Source of the DNA: Gemmatimonadaceae bacterium
GTDB taxonomy: Bacteria; Gemmatimonadota; Gemmatimonadetes; Gemmatimonadales; Gemmatimonadaceae
DNA length: 64,000 bases
NCBI GenBank assembly: GCA_025358925.1
Contig: JANYHT010000050.1
Coordinates: 267,682 to 331,681 of the forward strand
Direction of reading: 5' to 3'
This document shows, piece after piece, positions 11,615 to 22,600 of the stretch. Within the stretch, counting starts at the first letter, position 1. Every line of letters begins with the position of its first letter. The position numbers and the translations under genes were made by a program. The notes below the pieces were generated by a model. The model was not told the DNA's origin. It searched no databases and saw nothing but the letters and a program-made list of their open reading frames with translations.

Positions 11615-12308
11615 ATGAACTGCTGCCAACGGATGATCGCGCGCATGCGGACGCACGCGATCATCGTCGCGTTGCTGTGCACACCAACGGCGTCCGTTGT
11701 TGCGCAGTCTGCTGACACTATTATCGTTTCGGTGACGCTCAATCGCCCAGACTGGACGTACCGCGTCGGTGACTTCGCGGACTTTTATGTTGCGGTGCAT
11801 CGTGACGGCCGCGACGTGCCGGAGTCACGGGTGGTTGTCGCCATTGCGCAAGAGCGCATGAAGCCGATGCGCGTACGAATTACGCGGTGCAAGGAGGAAG
11901 TCAGGGGGGCAACTTAACGATCATGGCTGGCGCGCTGGACCCGCGCGTGAAGGCCATCGAGGCAAGTTATCCAGCACTCTCGGACCATTTTGGGTATTTG
12001 CGCGGTCGCGCTGTCGGGTGGCCGCATATGTTCGCCGACACCGCACGAATGAAAGCGCTGCCGGAAAAATCGAGACCATGCGGTACTACGACACCGACAA
12101 CTTCGCCCGGCTATTAACGGTTCCGGGCATCTATGCATGGGGATACAATGATGTGACGGTGCCGCCAACCTCCTCGTACGCGGCGTACAATTTAATTACC
12201 GCACCGAAGCAAGCGTTGATCGTCGTGGCAACTGGACACTTTCGCGTGCCGTCTCAAACAAAACAGATGGACGCGTGGCTGCTCGAAAAATTGGGCGTCG
12301 CGCGCTGA
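11615..12308 (+). pseudogene. acetyl xylan esterase (AXE1)-like remnant with internal deletion and frameshifts
   Basis: Three frames: signal plus N-terminal ..SVTLNRPDWTYRVGDFADFYVAVHRDG.., then NYAVQGGSQGGNLTIMAGALDPRVKAIEASYPALSDHFGYLRGRAVGWPHMF, then MRYYDTDNFARLLTVPGIYAWGYNDVTVPPTSSYAAYN..GHFRVPSQTKQMDAWLLEKLGVAR. Confidence 0.75.
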
Positions 12309-12364
12309 CGGCACGGTGTCGGTCAGCGCCTTCGTGCTTTCGGCAATAGCCTGGACGGGTCGCC

Positions 12365-14662
12365 ATGTGGAATGTGCTCTATGATCCCATCATGGACGAG
12401 TTGCTGACAGCGTTTCGGGAATCATTGCACGACCATTACCAGATCGACCGGCTGGTTGGTCGCGGTGGCATGGCCGACGTGTACTTCGCCACGGACAGAA
12501 AACATCGTCGATCGGTGGCCGTCAAGATTCTGTTGCCGCGCGGAGGGGTGGGTGTTGATGCCGAGCGTTTCGTTCGTGAAATTCAAATTGCCGCTGGGCT
12601 CCAACACCCGAACATTCTCCCCGTGTACGATTCGGGCGAAGCAGCGGGTTGTCTGTTCTTCGTGATGGCGTATGTCGAGGGCGGATCGTTGCGTGGGCGC
12701 TTGGATCACGCGCGTACGTTGCCATGGAGTGAGGCGTTCGAGATTACACGCCACGTCGCTGAGGCGCTCGCGTTTGCGCACGTGCAACGTGGTGCATCGC
12801 GACATTAAAACAGAAAATATTGTGTTCTTTGCGGGACACGCAGTGGTCGCGGATTTTGGCATCGCGCGAGCGTTGACCGAAACCAAAGGCGATCGCATTA
12901 CGCAAGCAGGATTTGGACTCGGCACGCCGGAGTACGTGAGCCCGGAGCAGGCGTTTGGTGAAGCAAGCGTTGACGAACGAAGTGATGTGTACAGTCTCGC
13001 TTGCGTGCTCTACGAAATGCTGTCCGGTACACCGCCGTGGAGCGGAGATCAGCCGATGGCCTCACTGATGCGCAAGGCCTCGAGGCACCACCGCAGCTGA
13101 TCGCGGATGATGCGAGTGGCGTGCCGAAGCACGTCGCGGCAGTGCTGCAACGGGCGTTGGAGCGCGAGCAGCACGATCGCTTCCCGGTTGTACCAAGTAT
13201 GATGGCCGCACTGCGCTCGGCCCCGTTGAACTACAACGCAACAACGGCGAACAACCAGCGTGGGCCGATGGTCATGCCGGCGGTGGCGGTGCTGCCATTT
13301 GTAAATCTTGGTGGCGATACTCGTGACGAATATCTGTGTGACGGATTGAGTGAAGAACTTATTCACGCGCTGGCACAGGTGCGCGGCATTCGGGTGGTCT
13401 CGAGAACGGCGTCGTTCCAATTCAAGGGGCATACGGGTGACGTGCGCACCATTGGTAGCGATCTCGCGGCGACCTTGCTGCTTGAAGGTGGCGTCCGGCG
13501 ACAGAGCAATCGATTGCGAATCAATGTGCGGCTGATAGATGTCGCTACAGGGTTTGAACGATGGTCCGAGCGATTTGATCGACAGTTCGAGGATGTGTTT
13601 GACGTGCAAGACGAAATCGCGCGAGCGATCGTGACGTCGCTCGAAGGTACGTTGCAACCGCAAGCTGGCGCATTGGTACAGGTGGCGACCAGTGACATGG
13701 CGGCGTACGAACTCTTTCTCCAAGCGAAATTTTATTGGAACCAACGCACGACGGACGCGCTGCATCGCAGTGTGGAATTGTTGCAGCGCCCGGTGGCGCT
13801 TGATCCCGTGTTTGCGTTGGCGCACGCGGCGTTGGCGGATTGCTGCGTCACGCTCGCGATGTACGGCGAAGACGCACCGCACGCGTTAATGCCGCAAGCG
13901 CGCGTTGCGGCGGAACAGGCGTTGCGTTTGGAAGCCGGTGCGTCGCAGGCGCATACTGCATTCATCTGTGTGCGTGGCATTTACGACTGGAATTGGGTAG
14001 AGGCAGGGCAGCAGTTCGTGCTTGCGACGCGTAGCCCGCAAGCATCCGCCACGGCGTTTCAATGGTTCGCCGTAAATTTGCTCGTGCCGCTTGGCCGCTT
14101 TGCGGAAGCGCATGCACAATTGGCGCGCGCGCGTGCGGTGGATCCGTTGTCGGCTGCTGTCACGCTGAGTGTGGGAGTGACGTATCACTCCCAAGGCAAT
14201 CATCTCGCCGCCATTCGTGAATTTCAGGTCGTGTTGGCACGCGAGCCGCAGTTTGGTATGGCGCACTATTTCTTAGCGCGCGCGTTTACCGCACTTGGTC
14301 GTTACGCCGAAGCGCTTACCGCGACTGATCGTGCGGAAACACTGCTCGGGTCAAGCGTCGAGCCACTTGGTGCACGCGGAATGATTCTCGCACTCAGTGG
14401 TCGACTGCATGAAGCGACCGCCGTGTGCACGCACCTCGACCAGCTGGCGACATCGCGTTACGTGTCACCGGTTATTGTTGCGGAAATCTTGGCAGCATTG
14501 GGTAAATCGGACGAGGCCATCGAGCATCTGTTGCGCGCGGTCGACTTGCGCGCAGCAGACTTGGTGTGGATTGGCGCACGCCCGGCATTTACTCGCATCG
14601 CTGATGATGCGCGGTTTGCGGACATCATACGCACCATCCGCATTGCATTGCAAACAGTGTGA
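12365..14662 (+). pseudogene. Ser/Thr protein kinase with TolB-like/TPR C-terminal region, two compensating frameshifts
   Basis: Kinase N-lobe in one frame (12365-~12790), HRDIKTEN..DFGIA..GTPEYVSPEQ in another (~12790-13080), then back to the first frame (..EAPPQLIADDASGVPKHVAAVLQRALE.., LPFVNLGGDTRDEYLCDGLSEELIHALAQVRGIRVVSRTASFQFKG, TPR-like repeats to 14662). May be an intact gene with two assembly indels. Confidence 0.8.
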
Positions 14663-14774
14663 ACGCTGAGCCTGTTGAACTCTGATAGCGGCTGAGGTTG
14701 CTCCGTTTTACGAGGTTGCGTCTTGCCTCCTGACACTGTGACCGTTATTTCTCTGCGCGCGCAGTACGCGATCC

Positions 14775-15513
14775 ATGTGGCCTTCCGCCAAACACTCTTA
14801 GGAGTTACTCCCAGTCCTTGTGGTCGCGTTTACCGTCCTCGCAGCAGTGCCGTTTTCCGCGCGTGCGCAGGATCACATTTACAATCTCAACGGCGTTTAC
14901 ACCGATGCGAACGCCGGACCAAGTTCGTCCCCACTCGGCGGTACCATTGCCGCAAACGGATTCAGCTTCGCGCAAAATGATGGATTGAGCTTGCCGGTGT
15001 TCTCGGGTCGACGTACACAATCGCCATGCGATTTCGCTTCGATGACATCACGGGCTTTCGTCGAATTGTCGATTTCAAAGATCGCGCCTCGGATACTGGA
15101 CCGTACGTATTAAGCGGCAACGCCAACTTCTATAATATTATGACGGGTGTCAATCCAATTTACGCGCAAAATCAACTGGCACTTTCTTTGTTTACGCGAG
15201 ACGCTTCCGGAACATTTTCTGCCTATGTTGGCGGCGTGCTCCAATATACGTTGTCGGATGTAGGTAATCTTGCAACCGTCGCGGTGAACACCGTGCGATT
15301 TTTCCAGGACGACACTGCGGTTGGCGGCGAGGCCTCCGCTGGGCTCGTGAACTACATCGCTACCTGGAACCGCGCATTGACCGCCGAGCAGGTCCGGCTA
15401 TTCGATCCGACCGGCGGCAATACGATCGTTCCAGAGCGGCGACGTTCGCGTTGTTCGCCGCGGGCTTGTTGTGCGTAGCGGCGGCTAAGCGGCGCTATTG
15501 GTTTAACGCGTAG
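14775..15513 (+). pseudogene. LamG-like secreted protein with PEP-CTERM sorting signal, frameshifted
   Basis: Segments in different frames: ..LVVAFTVLAAVPFSARAQDHIYNLNGVYTDANAGPSSSPLGGTIAANGFSFAQNDGLSLPVF; GSTYTIAMRFRFDDITGFRRIVDFKDRASDTGPYVLSGNANFYN..NYIATWNRALTAEQVRLFDPTGGNTIVPE; then ATFALFAAGLLCVAAAKRRYWFNA* ending at 15513. Confidence 0.75.
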
Positions 15514-15518
15514 TCGGG

Positions 15519-15559
15519 CGGCTGCCTCGGTGTTCGTCGTGTGAGCACTGAGGCAGCCG
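15519..15559. terminator. probable bidirectional intrinsic terminator
   Basis: Inverted repeat CGGCTGCCTCGGTG / CACTGAGGCAGCCG (one G-T wobble) between convergent genes. Confidence 0.65.
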
Positions 15560-15568
15560 TGACCCTCA

Positions 15569-18283
15569 CTACCGTGTAATGTTCATCCGTGCGTACATGT
15601 ACCGTCCGTTAAAGCCAAACGGTGACGTTCCGTTGAATGGAAAAATGCCTGAGTTGTTTGTTGCGGCGCTGTTGTAGTCGGGATAAGTGTCCATCACGTT
15701 GTCCGCGCCCACAGTCAGCTTTGCACGACGTAGCACGGTAACTTCTGCAGACAGGTCCGTGATGAACTTCGCACGATAGGTGTTGTCGAGCGATCCGTTT
15801 ACTGCGGTGCCGCGATTGACCACTTCGCCAAACCGCTGCGTACGCGCGGTCAGCCCAAGCCACTTGCGAGAGAGGTTCGCCGAAAATACGAGGTTGCTTC
15901 TCGGTTGCCCGACTTCAATGCGTCCACGCTCAACGCGACCGAAGAGACTCTCCGACTGCGACGACAACGCAGCGGGTGTGGCTTTCACGTGCGTGACTTT
16001 GTTTTCTGACGTGTTGTACGCCGAGGTGAGACGGAGAAAGCCTACTTTGCCAACTTGCACGCCGTAGTTCGCCACAATGTCCGCTCCCTGCGTGCGCGTA
16101 TTGATGGCATTCGTGAAGTAGCGACCTCCCTGCACGCTGGTGAGTCCGTTGGCGGCAAGTAACGCCGTCACTTGCGCACCCGTAAAATTCTCGGAGAAAA
16201 CAATGCGATCGGCGATAAAAATGTTGTAATAGTCGGCCGTGATCGAGAGGTTGCGTGTGGGCTCCACCGCAAATCCGCCGCTCCAGTTCACTGACTTTTC
16301 GGGCGTGAGTTCTTGCGATCCAAGAATTTTTGCGATGGGATCATTGACGGGCAGCGTGCGCACGTCAAACGGTACGCCGTTTACGAAATTCGTTGCTGTG
16401 GATGAGAACCACTGTTGATGCAACGACGGCGCGCGAAAGCCAGTGCTGACGGCACCACGCAGTTTGAGCTTTTCTAAGAGCGAAATGCGTGTGGCAACCT
16501 TACCTGTCGCCGTGCCACCAAAATCAGAATAGTTTTCACCACGTGCGGCCACGGACAGCAGCCAACGCGACGTCACATCATTCTCGGCTTCCACCCATAC
16601 GCCAACGTTGCTGCGTGTGTGTGTGCCAGCATCCGTTGGACGGAATCCCGGAAAGACTTGGCTGCCGACCGCACCTTGCTTCCCAACGTTCGGGCCATCT
16701 AAGATCTTTGCACCGCCATCCCGGTACGAATCTGCGGCACCCGCACCAATGTCATAGCTTTCGTACCGAAACTCGGCGCCGGTGGCAAAGCGCAGTGGAT
16801 TGCGTAAGCCGATGTCAAATTCCCGATTGAAATCCGCATTGGTCGTGCTCTGCAAAAATCCGAGTGCACCCGCGTTCATGGTGCGTGGGCTGATCGCACC
16901 GAGCGTCACGTTGGCCGTGTTGTCGATGATGAACTCGAACGTGTTGCGGCCCGCAACGCTGCTGAGGTCGTACTTCCACTTGCCGGCGTTGCCCTTTACG
17001 CCGACCGTGCCGGAATAATCGCGAATGTTCGAGGTGATGAGCGGTAAAAACCCATCAGGGTATAACGCTCGCACGGTGCGATCATCCTGTGCGCGACGCC
17101 AAAATCCAGCTGAGTTTCCTTTCCGAACGGAAAGACCACCAGACGAATAGAGCTGCATACTGCCAGTGCCAATGTTGCGACCGAAATTGTAAAAGCCAAC
17201 GTAGTCGCGCGTTTCAGAGTCGCCTTGCCGATGATTGATTTGCGCCGGATTACTGTTGCGAGGGTCACCGGTGAAGTACTGCTGCCGATAATCAGGCAGG
17301 GAGCGATTGGTTGGGTTGCGATTTCTCACTTCCGCGCCAACGGCTAAGAAGCCCGCGCCACCAAAGTCCCATGAGTAATTGCCGTTTGCCTGCACGGCAG
17401 CGCCGTCCGTCAGGTCTTTGCTGAACGTTTGATTCTTCTGCGTTGCATCCACCGGCCACGCGGGATTGCCCTTAAGCGTCGTTTGCGTGCGACCCACGGT
17501 CAGGTTCACTTCTGTTGGCGCGTTGGTCTTCAGCACCAGATTGATCACGCCAGCAATTGCATCCGAGCCGTATTGCGCTGCGGCGCCATCGCGCAAAATT
17601 TCGATACGATCAATCATGTTCGCGGGAATGGCATTGAGATCGACAGCAGCTTGCCCGCGACCAATAAATCCGTTCACGTTCACGAGTGCGCTGGTGTGTC
17701 GACGCTTTCCATTCACGAGCACGAGTACCTGATCGGCGCCTAGTCCGCGCAGTGTTGCCGGACGCACGTGATCGGTGCCGTCACCAATTGTTGTGCGTGG
17801 AAAGTTGAACGATGGCGCCACCATCTGGATCATTTGCGCGACTTCGACACGTCCCGTTGCTTTGAGCTCAGACGCCGTGAGGACATCGATCGGTGCGGGT
17901 GCGTCGAGAACGGTGCGTTCTGCCGTTCTGGTACCCAGCACCGCAATAGCATTTAACGTGGTTGACGCTTTCTCGAGCGTAAAGTTTTTTGTGATGGATT
18001 GCCCGGCAATGATGGTGATCGAATCCTTCACGCTGGCATAACCCACCAGTCGTGCGCGAATTTCGTAGCGGCCCGGGCGCAATGCGATCCGGTAGATACC
18101 ATCATCACGCGTGAGCGCGCCAGACTGCGTGCCCGGAATTCCCACCGAGGCAGCCGCAATCGCAGCGCCGGTCGGATCTTTGACCGTGCCGGTGACGGTG
18201 CCAACAATCGACTGTGCCGTGAGCTCGCCGGACGCGACGGCCGTTATGGCCAGCAGCAGTGCCGAACGACAAAGTGTATGCAT
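15569..18283 (-). CDS. TonB-dependent receptor with carboxypeptidase-regulatory-like domain
   Basis: MHTLCRSALLLAITAVASGELTAQSIVGTVTGTVKDPTGAAIAAASVGIPGTQSG..; plug domain ..DRIEILRDGAAAQYGSDAIAGVINLVLK.. Confidence 0.92.
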   Translation of the reverse strand: MHTLCRSALLLAITAVASGELTAQSIVGTVTGTVKDPTGAAIAAASVGIPGTQSGALTRDDGIYRIALRPGRYEIRARLVGYASVKDSITIIAGQSITKNFTLEKASTTLNAIAVLGTRTAERTVLDAPAPIDVLTASELKATGRVEVAQMIQMVAPSFNFPRTTIGDGTDHVRPATLRGLGADQVLVLVNGKRRHTSALVNVNGFIGRGQAAVDLNAIPANMIDRIEILRDGAAAQYGSDAIAGVINLVLKTNAPTEVNLTVGRTQTTLKGNPAWPVDATQKNQTFSKDLTDGAAVQANGNYSWDFGGAGFLAVGAEVRNRNPTNRSLPDYRQQYFTGDPRNSNPAQINHRQGDSETRDYVGFYNFGRNIGTGSMQLYSSGGLSVRKGNSAGFWRRAQDDRTVRALYPDGFLPLITSNIRDYSGTVGVKGNAGKWKYDLSSVAGRNTFEFIIDNTANVTLGAISPRTMNAGALGFLQSTTNADFNREFDIGLRNPLRFATGAEFRYESYDIGAGAADSYRDGGAKILDGPNVGKQGAVGSQVFPGFRPTDAGTHTRSNVGVWVEAENDVTSRWLLSVAARGENYSDFGGTATGKVATRISLLEKLKLRGAVSTGFRAPSLHQQWFSSTATNFVNGVPFDVRTLPVNDPIAKILGSQELTPEKSVNWSGGFAVEPTRNLSITADYYNIFIADRIVFSENFTGAQVTALLAANGLTSVQGGRYFTNAINTRTQGADIVANYGVQVGKVGFLRLTSAYNTSENKVTHVKATPAALSSQSESLFGRVERGRIEVGQPRSNLVFSANLSRKWLGLTARTQRFGEVVNRGTAVNGSLDNTYRAKFITDLSAEVTVLRRAKLTVGADNVMDTYPDYNSAATNNSGIFPFNGTSPFGFNGRYMYARMNITR

Positions 18284-18457
18284 ATGATCCTTCCGTTCTT
18301 GGGTGAAAACGCGATTTACGCCGAAACTGCATTTGACGAATTCGCACAACAGGCGATTGATGAAGAACAACAATCATGTCTTACTTGTCACTTTGGATCG
18401 CAATCGTTTGTGACATAGCGCACGTAATACAGCGACGGTGTACCGCGACGCACCGAA

Positions 18458-18906
18458 TTACTCCAATTCTTTCCAAACGCTGGCAATTGCCGCGAGGCCG
18501 ATGGCGCCGGATATAATCGATGCAATGACACCGGGGCGATGTGTGAAAATGCCAGTGAGGAGGGGAACAGTGATGGAAGCGATGGCCATCCATGCGCCAC
18601 TGCGTTGTCGCCTCGCAATCAGACTACCGGTCCACCACCACGCGGCAGCGTATGCGGGCCATAAGAGGAGACGCAAAAATACGGTGCGGCGAGTGCGTAA
18701 AACGTGCTGTAATGTCGAATGGCGAACGTGAGAGTGATCACCATTGCCGCGACGTGAAATACGGAACCCAGTCGGGAATAGCCCGCGATGATGTCGACAC
18801 GCTTTGAACGTGGCGACGATTCGATCGATCGCGAAAATAACACCGCACGAGCAGGTGTATGCACCATCGCCAACGCGCTACTGAGGGCGATGAAAAAGGC
18901 CAACAT
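18458..18906 (-). pseudogene. small integral membrane protein split by a frameshift
   Basis: MLAFFIALSSALAMVHTPARAVLFSRSIES..FYALAAPYF (one frame) continues as FLRLLLWPAYAAAWWWTGSLIARRQRSGAW..ASVWKELE* (another); switch lies at a TTTTT run. Confidence 0.55.
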
Positions 18907-19477
18907 AAACGGCTTTGGCGAGCACGTGCCCCTGCATCGCCTGCATTACTGTCCTTCGTGTTTCGAACGCGTCCGTTGCCGCGACCACGTCGAGTTTCGT
19001 ATCCAGCGCGTACACTTCGAACGTGTAGTGATGGCGCGGTCCACTCGCCGCTGCGCCGGGCCCACGATACATCGGACCGCTGGCGCTGACCTGATGACTT
19101 CCATCCGGCAAATCTGCACCTTGCGGTACTGCCTCAGGCAAACCCGTGGCCGTTCCCGGAATGTTCCACACCAGCCAATGGAGTTGGTCTTCCGTCGTCT
19201 TGTTGCGCGCAACATCGGGGTCGCGCATATGCACGACCAGCGTGACGGTGCCTGCGGGAACATTCGTCCACATCAACGCAGGGGATCGTTGCGTGCCAGC
19301 CTGCGTGTACAGCACAGGAATGTCAGTGCCGTCGGCAAACGCGGTAGTGGTCAACGTCATGGCGGGACGCGGCGGCGGTGTTGGCGACTGTGCGCTCAGC
19401 CGTGGTGCGCCGACGACAGCGAGCGCCAGCGACACTGCAATGATCGTATAAATCACACCTGATCTCCGACTCGACAT
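18878..19477 (-). CDS. YbhB/YbcL family Raf-kinase-inhibitor-like (PEBP) protein
   Basis: ..SPALMWTNVPAGTVTLVVHMRDPDVARNKTTEDQLHWLVWNIPGT..GPRHHYTFEVYALDTKLD.. PEBP motifs, signal peptide. Confidence 0.9.
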   Translation of the reverse strand: MSSRRSGVIYTIIAVSLALAVVGAPRLSAQSPTPPPRPAMTLTTTAFADGTDIPVLYTQAGTQRSPALMWTNVPAGTVTLVVHMRDPDVARNKTTEDQLHWLVWNIPGTATGLPEAVPQGADLPDGSHQVSASGPMYRGPGAAASGPRHHYTFEVYALDTKLDVVAATDAFETRRTVMQAMQGHVLAKAVYVGLFHRPQ

Positions 19478-19630
19478 ATCCAGGTCTCGTATAAAATGAT
19501 TGACGGGAGGCTTCGCGCCATGTGAGAAGAAACGCCGCGCTCTGGTGCTCCGCAACTATCGTTGCAACGGTACCTTTCTTCGACGATAGGCTCGGCTGAG
19601 CACACGCCCGAACACGCACTGGACTACGAC

Positions 19631-22600
19631 GTGACGATTTCCAGCACCATCGCCTTCCGCGGCCTCCGCAAGCAGCGCAAATACGTCGCGCTGCTCGCAC
19701 TCAGCATCATCGTCTCCGTGATTGCCGCACGCGTGACGATGGCGCAGCGCACTCCCTCGACGCCAGCGGCGCCCGTGCTCGACACTGCCTTCATAAAAAT
19801 CCCGACATGGCGCTTCGTCGGACCGGACGGCAATCGCGTCATCGCGGTAACCGGCGTGCCAGGTGAGTACAAGACGTACTACGCGGGTGCCGCAAGCGGC
19901 GGACTGTTCAAGAGTACCAATGGTGGTACGCGATGGACCTCGATCACTGATTCACTGCGCGTTGCGTCGGTGAGTGCGATTGCGGTGGCGCCGAGTGATC
20001 CGAATGTTGTGTGGTTTGGTACGGGTGAGACATTTTTGCGCAGCAATGTGTCCATCGGCGATGGCATTTACCGTTCGACCGACGCGGGTCGACATTGGGC
20101 GCACATGGGGCTCGAGAACACCGGTCGGATTGGCCGGGTCATTGTGCATCCGACGAACGCCAACATTGTGTATGCGGCGGCGCAGGGGCACGGGTACGGG
20201 CCGCAGGCAGAGCGCGGATTATGGCGGACTACGGACGGCGGCGCGCAGTGGAAGAAAGTGCTGTTCGTCAATGACAGCACCGGCATTATTGATGTGGCGA
20301 TGGATCCCACCAATCCGCGGGTGTTGTTCGCAGCGAGTTGGCAACAATACATCGTGCCGTGGGACAAACATTCAGGTGGTGCGGGCAGTGGCATCTGGAT
20401 GTCACGCGATGCCGGAGACACCTGGGTGCGACTGGATGGCGGTGCAGACGGTCAGGGGTGGGGCAAAGGGTTGCCGAAAGTGGGCACGATGGGGAAAATC
20501 GGTGTTGGTGTCGCGCGTAGTGATCCGCAGCGTCTGTACGCACTCATTGAGATGAAGGAGCCGGCGCTCTATCGATCAGATGATGGTGGGCGCACGTGGC
20601 GGTCGGTCAATCGCGATCATGATTTGTTGGAGCGTCCGCAGTATTACACACGATTTGGCGTGAGTCCGGTTGATGCGGAAAAGCTGTTCATCGTCGGCGT
20701 GCGGTTTGTTGGTACACTGGACGGTGGTGTGACCAAGATGCCAAACGCGCCACGCGCCGGCGGCGATTTGCACGATATTTGGTGGGATCCGTCTGACGCA
20801 GATCGGTTCATGGTTGGTGACGACGCGGGTGTTGGCATCACGATCGATGGCGGGAAATCGTTCACGCGCATCGCCTTGCCGAATGCGCAGATGTATCACG
20901 TGGCCACCGATACAAAGATTCCATATAATCTCTATGGCAATCGTCAGGACGGTTATTCGTACGGCGGGCCGAGTAACTCGCGCGGATCACGGTCCGTGGG
21001 TGTGTGGAGTGCGGTTGGTGGATGCGAGAGTGGTTGGGCGCTGCCCGACACGATAGACGGGCGAACCGTGTGGAGTGGCTGCTACGACGCGGGTCTCGAG
21101 CGATTTGATTTGCAAACGAAAATGTCGCGCGCGGTGGAGCCGTGGCCCGAGGCCGGGTATGGTGTTGCGCCGAAGGATTTGAAGTATCGCTTTCAGTGGA
21201 CATATCCCATTCATATTTCACCGCACGATCACAACACGGTCTATGTGGGATCGCAATTCGTGCATAAAACCACGAACGGTGGGCAGAGTTGGACATTGAT
21301 TTCGCCCGATTTGTCTACGAATGACAGCACAAAGCAGCAATCGTCCGGCGGTTTTGTGACCGACAATCTGTTTGTCGAAAACGTGACCGTAGTGTTTGCA
21401 ATTGCCGAATCGCCATTAACGAAGGGTTTGATTTGGGCGGGCACGATGGATGGGCTGTTGCATGTGACGCGTGACGGAGGCGCAACATGGACCAACATCA
21501 GCGCGAACGTGCCGGGCTTACCGAAATGGAGTACAGTCTCCGGTATTGAGCCGAGTAAATATGACGCAGGCTCGGCATACATTGCGGTGGACGCGCATCT
21601 CATCAACGATCGTGATCCGTACATTTACAAGACGTCCGACTACGGGCGCACGTGGACGCGCATTAGTGCGAACTTGCCGAAAAGTGTGTTTGGGTACGTC
21701 CATGTCGTGCGCGAGGACCCTGTGCGAAAAGGCATGCTGTACGCGGGGACGGAAAACGCGCTGTACGTGTCACTCAACGACGGCGGATATTGGACGGAGA
21801 TAAATGGAGGCTTACCGCACGCCCCGGTCAGTTGGTTGCAGGTGCAGGGGCATTTTCATGATCTGGTGGTGGCGACGTATGGGCGCGGGTTTTGGATTGC
21901 TGATGATATCTCGTATTTGCGAACGCTCGCTGATTCTTTGGTAGCGAAGCCAGCTGCGTTTTTGCCAATGCGGGCTGCGTATCGGTTTCGCAAAGTGTCG
22001 ACGCCAACGACAGCTCCCAATTCGCTGGTGAGTGGCGACGATCCTCCGTTGGCGGCCACACTTAATTACACCATTGCTGTGCTGCCGAAGGATTCGACGG
22101 CGAAGGACTCCGTGCGCTTTCGTGTGTATGATGCGTCGGGCGCGATGATTCGAAAATTTTCCGCAGCACCGGCACTGCGCGGTCTGAATCGCGCGCTCTG
22201 GGATTTGCGATACGAAGGGCCACGTAAGGCCAAGTTGCGCACGGCGCCGCCGGGTAACACGAGTGTGCGCGTGGTCGATTCACGACCGCTTGTGCCGTGG
22301 GACTTGGACTTGGTTGGTGGTCAGGCAGGTCCGTTGGTCGCGCCGGGCATGTATATCGTGGCAATGCTGTGGGGGCGCGACACGCTCCGTCAGTCACTTG
22401 AAGTGCGGCGCGATCCAAACAGCGAAGGTACAACTGCCGACATTGCGGCGCAGGTGACGCTGGCGCTGCGCATCCGTGACGCACTGAACGAAACGGTCGC
22501 GCTCATTGATGAATCAGAATGGACCCGCCGTGGCGTTGAGCAATTACGCAGTACGTTGCGCGAAAAAATAAAGGATGCGAAAGAGTTTGGGCCTTCTCCC

